From: Pseudomonadota bacterium
GTDB lineage: Bacteria > Pseudomonadota > Alphaproteobacteria > Rhizobiales > Methylopilaceae
DNA: 64,000 nt
Direction: 5' to 3'
NCBI GenBank assembly: GCA_023388965.1
Contig: JAEWFF010000035.1
Location: forward strand, 1 to 64,000
Numbering within the stretch: position 1 is the first letter of the stretch; every line of letters begins with the position of its first letter. The notes beneath the pieces are model-generated. The model had not been told where the DNA came from. It saw nothing but the letters and a program-made list of their open reading frames with translations, and searched no databases. This document shows, piece by piece, positions 17,106-26,100 of this stretch. Made by a program: the position numbers and the translations under genes.

Positions 17106-18398
17106 TCAGCCACCCGCCGCGTTCAGCGCCTGGTCGAGATCGGCGATGATGTCGTCGATGTGCTCGATGCCGATCGACAGGCGCACATAGCCTTCCGTCA
17201 CGCCCGCGCTCAGTTGCTCCTCGACGCTCAGCTGCGAATGCGTTGTCGAGGCCGGATGGATGGCAAGCGTGCGCGTGTCGCCGAGATTGGCGACGTGGTA
17301 GATCATCTGCAGCGCGTTGATGAAGCGCTCGCCCGCGGCGCGGCCGCCCTTCAGTTCGAAGCCGAGCAGCGCGCCCTGTCCACCCTTCAGATAGGTATCG
17401 GTGCGGCGCTTCAGTTCCGCGTCCGTATGGGCACCGGCGAAGATGATGCGCTCGACTTCCTTGCGCTTGCCCAGCCAGTCCGCCACGCGCACCGCGTTCT
17501 CGCAATGCGCCCTTATGCGCAGCGGAAGCGTTTCGAGACCCTGCAGGAAGAGAAAGGCGTTGAACGGGCTCATCGCCGCGCCGATATCGCGCAGCAGCGT
17601 CACCCGCGCCTTGATGATGTAAGCGACCGGGCCGAGGGGCTTCACCGCCTCGGTCCATACAGCGCCATGATAGCTGGCATCGGGCTGGTTCAGCATCGGG
17701 AAGCGCTCGGCGTGCTTCTCCCAATCGAAATTGCCGCCGTCGACGATCACGCCGCCAATCGAGGTGGCATGACCGCAGATATATTTCGTCGCCGAATGCA
17801 CGACGACCGCCGCGCCATGCTCGATGGGCCGGCAGATGACCGGAGCCACCGTATTGTCGATGATCAGCGGCACGCCCATTTCGCGGCCGATCTTCGCCAC
17901 TTCGGCAATCGGGAAGACTTCGAGCTTCGGATTGGCGAGAGTCTCGCCAAAATAGCAGCGCGTGCGTTCGTCGGTCGCGCGGCGGAAGTTTTCGGGATCG
18001 GACGGATCGACGAACCGCACCTCGATGCCGAGCGTCTTCATCGTGCTGGAAAACAGGGTGTGCGTGCCGCCGTACAACTGGCTCGAGGCAACGAAATTAT
18101 CGCCCGAATGGCAGATGTTCTGCACCGCGAAGAAGCTGGCCGACTGGCCGCTCGCCACCGCCAGCGCCGCAACGCCGCCTTCGAGCGCGGCCACGCGCTT
18201 TTCGAAGACATCCGCCGTCGGGTTCATGATGCGGGTGTAGATATTGCCCATCTCCTTCAGCGCGAACAGATCGGCCGCATGCGTCGTGTCGCGGAACTGA
18301 TAGGCCGTGGTCTGGTAGATCGGCGGCGCGACCGAGCCCGTCGCCGGATCGGCGCGATAGCCGGCATGAAGCACGATGGTTTCGGCATTCTTCGTCAT
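17106..18398 (-). CDS. metY: O-acetylhomoserine aminocarboxypropyltransferase (O-acetylhomoserine sulfhydrylase)
   Basis: A PLP enzyme that makes homocysteine directly from O-acetylhomoserine and sulfide. The 430-residue protein of the Cys/Met-metabolism PLP family shows YQTTAYQF, YTRIMNPT, ALASGQSA-type (AVASGQSASFF), LIIDNTVAP, and the PLP lysine in VVHSATKYICGH near residue 208. Its length suits MetY rather than the shorter MetZ. The start at 18398 follows CGAGGGAACATC. The more upstream in-frame region has no ribosome site. I looked for a SAM-II-type riboswitch in the leader and did not find one. Confidence 0.93.
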   Translation of the reverse strand: MTKNAETIVLHAGYRADPATGSVAPPIYQTTAYQFRDTTHAADLFALKEMGNIYTRIMNPTADVFEKRVAALEGGVAALAVASGQSASFFAVQNICHSGDNFVASSQLYGGTHTLFSSTMKTLGIEVRFVDPSDPENFRRATDERTRCYFGETLANPKLEVFPIAEVAKIGREMGVPLIIDNTVAPVICRPIEHGAAVVVHSATKYICGHATSIGGVIVDGGNFDWEKHAERFPMLNQPDASYHGAVWTEAVKPLGPVAYIIKARVTLLRDIGAAMSPFNAFLFLQGLETLPLRIRAHCENAVRVADWLGKRKEVERIIFAGAHTDAELKRRTDTYLKGGQGALLGFELKGGRAAGERFINALQMIYHVANLGDTRTLAIHPASTTHSQLSVEEQLSAGVTEGYVRLSIGIEHIDDIIADLDQALNAAGG

Positions 18399-18519
18399 GA
18401 TGTTCCCTCGTTCCGGGCGCGCTCGGCCGCGCCGCTGCAGTGATTGAAGATGAAAGGCCGGGGCGCACGCCGGCGCTCCCATGAAGGAGCGGCACAGCGC
18501 GGCATATGTGGAGACGCAG

Positions 18520-18765
18520 CTAGGTTTTCTGTTTTGCCAGAAGATCGAGCAGTTCGTCGATCTCCTCGCCGTTATAGGTCTTCGCCGTCGTCATCACGAA
18601 CGCATTCTTGCGCAGACGCGGTTCGAGATCGTTGGCGAGGAAATCGAGCGCTTCGCGCAGGCTCGGAAACGGACGGACATTGCCGGGGCCGTCTTCCATA
18701 TTGCCGAAGACCGGTTTGTCGGGCCAGGACACAGTCGCTTCCTGATCGAAATCGAAATAGCTCAT
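18520..18765 (-). CDS. Conserved small protein, function unknown
   Basis: An 81-residue soluble, acidic protein beginning MSYFDFDQEATVSWPDK and ending DELLDLLAKQKT. No signal peptide or membrane segment. Helical segments such as LREALDFLANDLEPRLRK are predicted by eye. A GGGAGGGATTGA sequence precedes the ATG. It has the look of a conserved alphaproteobacterial hypothetical protein. It is upstream of metY on the same strand, 121 bases away. Confidence 0.75.
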   Translation of the reverse strand: MSYFDFDQEATVSWPDKPVFGNMEDGPGNVRPFPSLREALDFLANDLEPRLRKNAFVMTTAKTYNGEEIDELLDLLAKQKT

Positions 18766-18854
18766 TCAATCCCTCCCGGCTCGGCACAGCTACCAGAACA
18801 AGTTTAGTGCGCCTTCGCAATGCGGCACATGATCGGGCGCAACCGCCACGAAAG

Positions 18855-18878
18855 AGGCCGGCCCTTGCGGACCGGCCC
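18855..18878 (-). terminator. Hairpin terminator after the small secreted protein gene
   Basis: On the minus strand, GGCCGGTCC and GGGCCGGCC form a 9-bp stem closed by a GCAA tetraloop, followed by TCTTTC. The stem is strong and the T-run weak. Confidence 0.5.
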
Positions 18879-18908
18879 AAAGGCGCGGGGAGGGCGCGCC
18901 GGGGGCTG

Positions 18909-19169
18909 TCAGTAGCAGACCTTCTTCGTCTTCCAGACCATCTTGTGCCATTTCGGCGACCAGACCTTCACCTTCGTGAAGTGGCAGGCCGGGCCGTAAT
19001 AGCCGGGGCCGTAATGGACCGGGCCGTAATAGCCGCCGTAATAGGGCCCGTAGCCATAGCCCGGGCCGCCGATATGAAGGTGGAAGCCCTTGGCGGAGGC
19101 GGCCGACGGGGCCATGGCGAAGGCAAGAGCGGCAGCGGCGGCAAGGCCCATCAGGGATTTGCGGTTCAT
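18909..19169 (-). CDS. Small secreted Gly/Tyr-rich protein
   Basis: An 86-residue precursor. A signal peptide (MNRKSLMGLAAAAALAFAMA...ASA) is followed by a glycine/tyrosine/proline-rich stretch with PYYGGYYGP and HYGPGYYGP. A basic C-terminus with tryptophans ends KTKKVCY. It probably resides in the periplasm or at the surface. Such proteins are common in Hyphomicrobiales, but no function can be assigned. A GAGAGGTAAAC sequence lies before the ATG. Its two cysteines could form a disulfide. Confidence 0.75.
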   Translation of the reverse strand: MNRKSLMGLAAAAALAFAMAPSAASAKGFHLHIGGPGYGYGPYYGGYYGPVHYGPGYYGPACHFTKVKVWSPKWHKMVWKTKKVCY

Positions 19170-19327
19170 GGTCGTTTACCTCTCGAAATCTGGCGGGCCG
19201 CCCGGTCTATCCGGGTAAATCGCGGTCCCGATGATCATGGGTCGCCGCCGCCGCACGGAAGGTTCACGGCGGAATCGGAAAAAAGCGGGCCTCCCCATGA
19301 GCGGCCGGATCGACTATATGGACGCCC

Positions 19328-20527
19328 ATGTCCGTCGCCTCTCTCGCCGCCGCCCAGATCGACACGGCCCCCGCCGCGAAAACCTCGCTGGCCGGGCTGA
19401 CGCGCGCCGAACTCGCCCAGGCGCTCGGCATGGCCGGCGTGCCCGAGCGCGAGCACCGCATGCGCGTCAGCCAGCTCTGGCACTGGATCTATCATCGCGG
19501 CATCCGCGATTTCGACGCGATGACCAATGTTTCCAAGGGCTTGCGGGCCGCGCTCGCGGAGCGTTTCACTCTTGGGCGTCCGGAAATCGTCACCGAGCAG
19601 ATTTCCACCGACGGCACCCGCAAATGGCTGATCCGCCTGCCGCCGCGCCCGGAGGATGCACGCCCGCACGAGGTCGAGGCCGTCTACATTCCCGAAGCCG
19701 ACCGCGGCACGCTCTGCGTCTCCTCGCAGGTCGGCTGCACCCTCGCCTGCACCTTCTGCCATACCGGCACGCAGACCCTCGTGCGCAACCTGACCTCGGC
19801 CGAGATCGCCGTGCAATTGATGATCGCGCGCGACCGGATCGGCGACTGGCCGGGCATGGAGCGCGCGACGGATGGCCTGATTCCCGACGCCGAACGCGCG
19901 GTGACGAACATCGTCTTCATGGGCATGGGCGAGCCGCTCTACAATCTCGATTCGGTGAACAACGCCATCGAGGTGATCTCGGACGGCGAGGGGCTGTCAC
20001 TGTCCAGACGCCGCATCACGGTCTCGACCTCGGGCGTCGTGCCGCAGATCGAGCGGCTCGGCGCCGAAAGCGGGCCGATGCTCGCGATCTCGCTGCACGC
20101 GACCAATGACGCGCTGCGCAACAAGCTCGTTCCGCTCAACAAGAAATACGACATCAAGACGCTGCTCGATGCGTGCCGCGCCTATCCCGGCCTGTCGAAT
20201 GCGCGGCGCATCACATTCGAATATGTCATGCTGAAGGGCGTGAACGACAGCGATGCCGAGGCGCGCGAACTCGTACGACTGCTGAAAGGCATTCCGGCCA
20301 AGATCAATCTCATCCCGTTCAACCCCTGGCCCGGCACGCACTACGAATGCTCGGACTGGGAGCGGATCGAGCAGTTCTCCGAGATCGTGTTCCGCGCCGG
20401 CTATGCCTCGCCCGTACGCACGCCACGCGGGCGCGACATCCTCGCCGCCTGCGGGCAGTTGAAGTCTGCTACCGAGCGCCTGCGCGCGCGGGCTCGCCTC
20501 GCGGCCGAAGCACCCGGCGCCGAATGA
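19328..20527 (+). CDS. rlmN: 23S rRNA (A2503-C2)/tRNA (A37-C2) methyltransferase
   Basis: A radical-SAM enzyme that methylates C2 of adenine 2503 in 23S rRNA and of A37 in some tRNAs. The 399-residue protein has an N-terminal helical domain (residues 20-85). The CxxxCxxC iron-sulfur cluster motif is GCTLACTFCHTG, with Cys137, Cys141 and Cys144. NIVFMGMGEPLYN and LAISLHATND follow, and the C-terminal mechanistic cysteine lies in DILAACGQL. It starts at ATG 19328, divergent from the secreted-protein gene. Its stop overlaps the next gene by four bases. Confidence 0.97.
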   Translation: MSVASLAAAQIDTAPAAKTSLAGLTRAELAQALGMAGVPEREHRMRVSQLWHWIYHRGIRDFDAMTNVSKGLRAALAERFTLGRPEIVTEQISTDGTRKWLIRLPPRPEDARPHEVEAVYIPEADRGTLCVSSQVGCTLACTFCHTGTQTLVRNLTSAEIAVQLMIARDRIGDWPGMERATDGLIPDAERAVTNIVFMGMGEPLYNLDSVNNAIEVISDGEGLSLSRRRITVSTSGVVPQIERLGAESGPMLAISLHATNDALRNKLVPLNKKYDIKTLLDACRAYPGLSNARRITFEYVMLKGVNDSDAEARELVRLLKGIPAKINLIPFNPWPGTHYECSDWERIEQFSEIVFRAGYASPVRTPRGRDILAACGQLKSATERLRARARLAAEAPGAE

Positions 20528-20961
20528 CCTTTCTGGCCCGGCTGTTCCTCATCCCCATCGGCTATATCTTCGCGCTTCTGGTCGCGACATCCTTGATCGC
20601 GCTCGTTACCTGGTTGCGCGCCTATGGCCCGGTCGCCGACGATCCGGCGGCGCTCGGCATGACCTCCTTCATCGTGCTGGCGGACTGGTTCATCCTCCTC
20701 GTCCTGATCGGGCAGGCGGCCGCATTGCCGGCCCTGGCCGCCATGGTTCTCGCGGAAGTCCTGTCGCTGCGGCATGTGCTGTATTTCTGCGGCGCGGGCC
20801 TTGCCGTCGCCTTCGCCGTCACGCGCCTGATCGACCCGGCGGACGCGATCAGCGCGCCGACCGAACCCGCGATCATCGCCGCCGCGGGGCTTGCCGGCGG
20901 GCTCGCCTACTGGCTCGTGGCCGGGCGCGGTTCGGGCTTGCGGGAACCTCTGGCCCGCTGA
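20524..20961 (+). CDS. Small integral membrane protein, function unknown
   Basis: A 145-residue protein with four predicted membrane helices, at about residues 5-30, 47-70, 75-100 and 115-135 (for example LFLIPIGYIFALLVATSLIALV and AAAGLAGGLAYWLVAG). Translation is coupled to rlmN through an ATGA overlap. I do not recognise the family beyond a conserved rhizobial membrane protein. Confidence 0.8.
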   Translation: MTFLARLFLIPIGYIFALLVATSLIALVTWLRAYGPVADDPAALGMTSFIVLADWFILLVLIGQAAALPALAAMVLAEVLSLRHVLYFCGAGLAVAFAVTRLIDPADAISAPTEPAIIAAAGLAGGLAYWLVAGRGSGLREPLAR

Positions 20962-21025
20962 TCCCGTTTCCACCCGCAGGCTTCCGGTGTAGAGGAGGCG
21001 TGGGGTCATTACGGAGAATGCATCC

Positions 21026-21610
21026 ATGTTCACGCGCTTTCGTGCTTTCGCCGCCGCAATTGTGCTCGGCGCGCTCGTCGCAGGCTGCGGCGTCAACACG
21101 ATCCCGACCCTCGACGAGCATGTGAAGGGCCAGTGGAGCGAGGTGCAGAACCAGTATCAGCGCCGCGCCGAACTGATCCCCAATCTGGTCGAGACCGTGA
21201 AGGGCTATGCCGCGCAGGAGCGCGAAACCCTGACCGCCGTGGTCGAGGCGCGCGCCAAGGCGACGTCGATCAATGTCTCGGTCGATCAGCTTGACGACCC
21301 GGAACTGATGAAGCGCTTCCAGGATGCGCAGAGCCAGCTTTCGGGCGCGCTCGGACGGCTTATCGCCGTGTCCGAGAACTATCCGGACCTGAAATCGAAC
21401 CAGAACTTCCTTGCGCTGCAATCGCAGCTCGAGGGCACCGAGAACCGCATCGCGGTCGCGCGGCACGATTACATCCAGTCCGTGCAGGCCTACAATACCG
21501 AGGTGCGTACATTCCCCGGCCGCCTCTGGGCTCTGGTGTGGGGCGCGCACCCGAAGGCGACATTCGAGACGGCCGAGGCCAACCAGACCGCCCCCGAGGT
21601 GAAGTTCTGA
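21026..21610 (+). CDS. LemA-family lipoprotein
   Basis: A 194-residue LemA-family protein. The N-terminus is a lipoprotein signal with lipobox LVAGC (Cys near residue 25). The helical LemA domain follows, with QYQRRAELIPNLVETVKGYAAQERETL and a C-terminal TFPGRLWALVWG. Its cellular role is unsettled. It is regularly found beside TPM-domain genes, and here it precedes two of them on the same strand. A repeat element separates them. Confidence 0.92.
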   Translation: MFTRFRAFAAAIVLGALVAGCGVNTIPTLDEHVKGQWSEVQNQYQRRAELIPNLVETVKGYAAQERETLTAVVEARAKATSINVSVDQLDDPELMKRFQDAQSQLSGALGRLIAVSENYPDLKSNQNFLALQSQLEGTENRIAVARHDYIQSVQAYNTEVRTFPGRLWALVWGAHPKATFETAEANQTAPEVKF

Positions 21611-21616
21611 TGATGC

Positions 21617-21736
21617 GCATGTCCCGGAAGCGGCAGAGCCGCTGTCCGGGACCCATACTCCGCAGCGCCAGAGAAATTCTCGCAAAGACACGGCGTATGG
21701 GTCCCGGGCTCACGCTTCGCGTGCCCCGGGACATGC
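21617..21736. repeat. Dispersed palindromic repeat, family B, copy 1
   Basis: 120 bp with inverted ends GCATGTCCCGG and CCGGGACATGC. The inner complementary parts are GGGACCCATACTCCG and CGGCGTATGGGTCCC. A close copy is at 43054-43175 and a diverged one at 38606-38755. It fills the gap between the LemA gene and the TPM gene. Its right arm contains the TPM start codon. Confidence 0.85.
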
Positions 21737-22515
21737 GTGTGCTCGCGCTCGCCTTCTTTACGATTGCCGCCCTCGCTCTCCCCGCCACTGCCCAGACCTT
21801 CCCCGAACTGACGGGCCGCGTGGTCGACAATGCCGACATCCTCGACATCCAGACCGAAGCGGAAATCGAGCAGAAACTCGCCGCGCTGGAGCAGAAGACC
21901 TCGAACCAGCTTGTCGTCGTCACCGTGCCCTCGCTCGAAGGCCGCGAGATCGAGGATTACGGCTACCGGCTCGGCCGTCATTGGGGCATCGGCCAGAAGG
22001 ACCACGACAATGGCGCGCTGCTCATCGTCGCGCCGAACGAACGCAAGGTGCGCGTCGAGGTCGGCTACGGGCTCGAAGGCACTTTGACCGACGCCATCTC
22101 CGCACTCATCATCCACAATGCGATCCTGCCGCGCTTCCGCGCCGGCGATATGGCGGGCGGCATTTCGCGCGGGGTCGACGATCTCGTCCAGGTTCTCGAA
22201 GGCGACACGCAATATGCCGAAGCCGTCGCAAAGGCGCAGCGCGCCGAGACCGACCAAAGCGATCTGATGTTCCAGATCGTGCTGTGGCTGTTCATCGCCT
22301 TCTGGATCTGGCGTCTGATGCGCCTCAACAGCCGCCGCGATGCACGCGGTGGGCGCCGCCGGTCCTCCATGCCGTGGATCATCCCCACCGGAACCGGCAT
22401 GGGAAGCGGAATGGGGCGCGGCGGATTCGGAGGCGGGTTCGGGGGAGGCTTTGGCGGCGGTTTCGGCGGAGGCGGCGGCTCCTTCGGCGGCGGCGGCTCC
22501 TCGGGGAGCTGGTGA
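21733..22515 (+). CDS. TPM-domain membrane protein with Gly-rich tail
   Basis: A 260-residue protein. A signal peptide (MRVLALAFFTIAALALPATAQ) is followed by a TPM (YgcG-type) domain, approximately residues 25-150, with GRVVDNADILD, LVVVTVPSLEGREIEDYG and VRVEVGYGLEGTLTD. One membrane helix follows (MFQIVLWLFIAFWIWRL). The tail is made of GGGFGGGFGG repeats and ends in SSGSW. The domain is typically periplasmic and works with LemA proteins in an unknown process. The ATG at 21733 lies in the end of a dispersed repeat and has only a poor ribosome site (CCCCGGGAC). Confidence 0.88.
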   Translation: MRVLALAFFTIAALALPATAQTFPELTGRVVDNADILDIQTEAEIEQKLAALEQKTSNQLVVVTVPSLEGREIEDYGYRLGRHWGIGQKDHDNGALLIVAPNERKVRVEVGYGLEGTLTDAISALIIHNAILPRFRAGDMAGGISRGVDDLVQVLEGDTQYAEAVAKAQRAETDQSDLMFQIVLWLFIAFWIWRLMRLNSRRDARGGRRRSSMPWIIPTGTGMGSGMGRGGFGGGFGGGFGGGFGGGGGSFGGGGSSGSW

Positions 22516-23135
22516 TGACAACGGGCAAGCTCACCGCCGCGCAGTCGAAGCGCATCGCCGGCGCCATCGCCGCGGCGGAACAGAAAACCTCCGGCGAAAT
22601 CTTCGTCGTCGTGGCAAGCCGCGCCGACGATTACCGCCTCGTCCCGGTCCTGTGGGCGGCCATCGCCGCGCTGGTCCTGGTCTGGCCGCTTCTGCTGTTC
22701 ACGACGCTCGACATGGCGACCCTTCTGTTCGTACAGGCCGCAATCTTCCTGTCCTGGTGCATGGCGCTGACGCCGGACGCGATCCGCCTGCGGCTCATCC
22801 CGCGCCCGCTCGCCGCCTCCAATGCCGAGCGCGCGGCGCGCGAACAATTCCTGTCGCATGGCGTGCATCTGACCAAGGCGCGCACCGGCATTCTCATCTA
22901 TGCCGCACTGACCGAACGGCGCGTCGAAATCGTCGCCGATGACGGCATCGCGCAGCAGGTCGATCAGGCGGAATGGGACGCGATTGCCGCCAAGGTCTGC
23001 ACGGCGGCGCGCGGCGAAAAACTGGCGAAGGGGCTTTCCGACGCCGTCCGCCATTGCGGCGCGCTGCTGGCCGAGCATTTCCCGCCGGGACGGCACGACC
23101 GCGACGAATTGCCGAACCGCGTAGTCGAACTTTAA
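22515..23135 (+). CDS. Second TPM-domain membrane protein (COG3762-like)
   Basis: A 206-residue protein beginning MTTGKLTAAQSKRIAGAIAAAEQKTSGEIF. Two adjacent membrane helices (about residues 45-65 and 70-95) interrupt a TPM-type fold that resumes with TGILIYAALTERRVEIVADDGI. The start codon shares one base with the previous stop, so translation is coupled. Together with LemA and the first TPM protein it forms the usual three-gene set. Its function is unknown. Confidence 0.86.
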   Translation: MTTGKLTAAQSKRIAGAIAAAEQKTSGEIFVVVASRADDYRLVPVLWAAIAALVLVWPLLLFTTLDMATLLFVQAAIFLSWCMALTPDAIRLRLIPRPLAASNAERAAREQFLSHGVHLTKARTGILIYAALTERRVEIVADDGIAQQVDQAEWDAIAAKVCTAARGEKLAKGLSDAVRHCGALLAEHFPPGRHDRDELPNRVVEL

Positions 23136-23196
23136 ACGCGTCCCGTATAGGCTTGCGCGTCACGGCCCCGTCGTCCGGGGCGGATAAGGAAACGAC

Positions 23197-26100
23197 GTGA
23201 CGCCAGCCGACTCCTCCCGCCAGGCTTCGGACCTCTCCGAAAACGCCGCCTTCCGCGACCTCCTGTTCGGGCACACGCCCACGCAGGATTTCGGCGAGCT
23301 GACGCCGGAAGATCTCGACGCTCTGGCGGCTCAGGCGTGGGAGCATCTGCAGACGCGCGCGCCCGGCCGGCACAGCCTGCGGGTCTTCAATCCCGATCTG
23401 CCGAGCGGCGCCGCGATCACCGTCATCGAATCGATCAACGACGACATGCCGTTCCTGCTCGATTCCACCATCGCTGAACTCTCCGCCGAAGGGCGCGAGG
23501 CCCGGCTCGTCGCCCATCCGATCTTCAACATCGCGCGGGCGGGCGACGGCACTTTGTGCGCCGTCGGCGACGCCGGGAACATCCGCGAAAGCCTGATCCA
23601 TCTGCACATCGAGCGCGTCGAAGACGACGAGCGTGCCGCCATTCTCGCGGAACTCGACGGCGCCTATGCCGATATCCGCGCCGCGACCGCCGATTTCGAG
23701 ACGATGCGCGCGCGCGTTGCCGACGAGATTGCGCGCATGGAGACGCACGCCGCCCCCATCCCGCCCGAAGACGAGCGCGAAGCCATCGCCTTCCTGCGCT
23801 GGCTGATCGACGGCAATTTCATTTTCGCCGGTCTGCGCGACTGCACCGATGTCGAGGCCGCTCTGTCCGACAGTGCGGACATAACCGCCGATATCGGGCT
23901 CGGCATATTGCGCGATCCGGACGTGCGCGTGCTGCGGCGCGGCCGCAATCTCGTGACCATGACGCCCGAGATTCGGCAGTTCCTGAAAGAGCCCGTGCCG
24001 CTGATCGTCACCAAGGCCAGCCTTCGCTCGCGCATACACCGGCGCGCGCATCTCGATTATGTCGGCGTCAAACGCTTCGACCGCGACGGCAAGGTGCGTG
24101 GCGAACTGCGTATTGTCGGCCTGTTCGCCGCCAGCGCCTATTCGCGCCCGGCCGAAACCATTCCGCTGATCCGCCGCAAGATCGATCTCGTCACCCGTCA
24201 TGCCGGCTTCGATCCCGGTTCGCATTCGGCGCGCGCGCTCGCCAATATCGTTCAGACCTATCCGCGCGATGAACTGTTCCAGATCGATGTCGATACGCTG
24301 TTCGATTTTTCGATGCAGACCATCGGCATCTATGAGCGGCCGCGCGCGCGCGTCCTGGCGCGGCCCGACCGTTTCGACCGCTTCGTCTCCGCACTCGTCT
24401 TTGTGCCGCGCGATAAATACGATTCGGATGTGCGCGCGCGCATCGGACAGAAGCTCGCCGAGGCCTATGACGGCCGCGTCTCGACCTTCCAGCCGACCTT
24501 CATCGAAGGCGTTCCGCTGACGCGGGTGCATTACATCATCGGCCGTTATGAGGGCCCGACGCCGCGCGTCGACATCGCCGCACTGGAAACCTCCGTTGCC
24601 GGTGAGGTGCAGACATGGGCCGACCGGCTTCGCACCGCTCTCGCCGCCGAACTCGGCACCGAGGGCCGCCGCCTCGCCGCGACTTACGCCCGTTCGTTCA
24701 CCGCCGGCTATCGCGAGGCGTTTTCTCCCGAACAGGCGGTCGCGCACATACGCCGCATCGAGCGCATGGACGAGGACGAGCCGCGCGGCATCGCGTTCGA
24801 GCCCCTGCGCGACGAGACCGACCGCATCTCGCTCAAACTATTCAGCCTCAACCGCCCGATGGCCCTCACCGAGCGCGTGCCCGTCCTCGCCGATATGGGC
24901 TTCGAGGCCGTCAACGAACGCACCTACCGCATCGCTGCCGGCGAGACGAAGCGCGTATGGCTGCACGATATGGTGCTGCGCCGCGCGGCCGGCGGGCCGA
25001 TCGATCTCGGCACCCTCGGCGCTCCCTTGACCGATCTTGCTCTGGCGTTCGGCCAGGGCCGCGCGGAAAGCGATTGCTTCAACGCGCTCGTTCTCGAAGC
25101 CGGGCTCGACTGGCGCAACGCCGCGCTGATGCGCGCCATTTCGCGCTATCTGCGGCAGATCAATATCACCTTCAGCCATTCCTATATGGGCACGGTTCTC
25201 GTGCGCCATCCGGACATCGCGGCGAAGATCGCCGCTCTGTTCAAGGCGCGCTTCGACCCGGCGCGGGAGAACGGACGCGCGGACGAGGAAAAGCGCCTGA
25301 TCGCGGAGATCGAGGCCGATCTTGCCGATGTCTCCAGCCTCGACGAGGACCGAATCCTCCGCCGTTTCGTCAATACGATCGCGAGCACCGTGCGGACAAA
25401 TGCCTTCCAGCGCGGGCCGGACGGCAATCCGAAGGATGTTATTTCGTTCAAGCTCGCGGCCCGTGAGGTCGACCAGCTTCCCGCGCCGCGTCCGCTCTAC
25501 GAGATCTTCGTCACCTCGCCGCGCCTCGAAGGCACGCATCTGAGATTCGGCAAGGTCGCGCGCGGCGGCCTGCGCTGGTCCGACCGGCCGGAGGATTTCC
25601 GCACCGAGGTTCTCGGCCTCGTAAAGGCACAGCAGGTCAAGAACGCGGTGATCGTGCCGGTCGGCGCGAAGGGCGGCTTCGTGCCCAAGCGCCTGCCGCC
25701 CGCGTCCGACCGCGCCGCATGGATGGCGGAAGGCACCGAAAGCTACCGCATCTTCATTTCGTCCTTGATCGACCTGACCGACGATCTCGTCGACGGCGCG
25801 GTCGTCCCGCCACCAGATACCGTGCGTCATGACGATGACGATCCCTATCTCGTCGTCGCCGCCGACAAGGGCACCGCGACTTTCTCCGACACCGCCAACG
25901 CCATTGCGCTGGAGCGCGGCGTCTGGCTCGGCGATGCATTCGCGTCCGGAGGCTCGGCCGGCTACGACCACAAGGGCATGGGCATCACCGCGCGCGGTGC
26001 GTGGGAAGCAGTGAAACGCCATTTCCGCGAACTCGATGTCGATGTGCAGACAACTCCGTTCACGGTCGCGGGCGTCGGCGACATGTCGGGCGATGTTTTC

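Noticed and set aside
18399..18519. Possible SAM-II riboswitch ahead of metY
   Set aside because: The leader has a small hairpin but none of the conserved bases or the pseudoknot pattern of SAM-II or other SAM riboswitches that I know.
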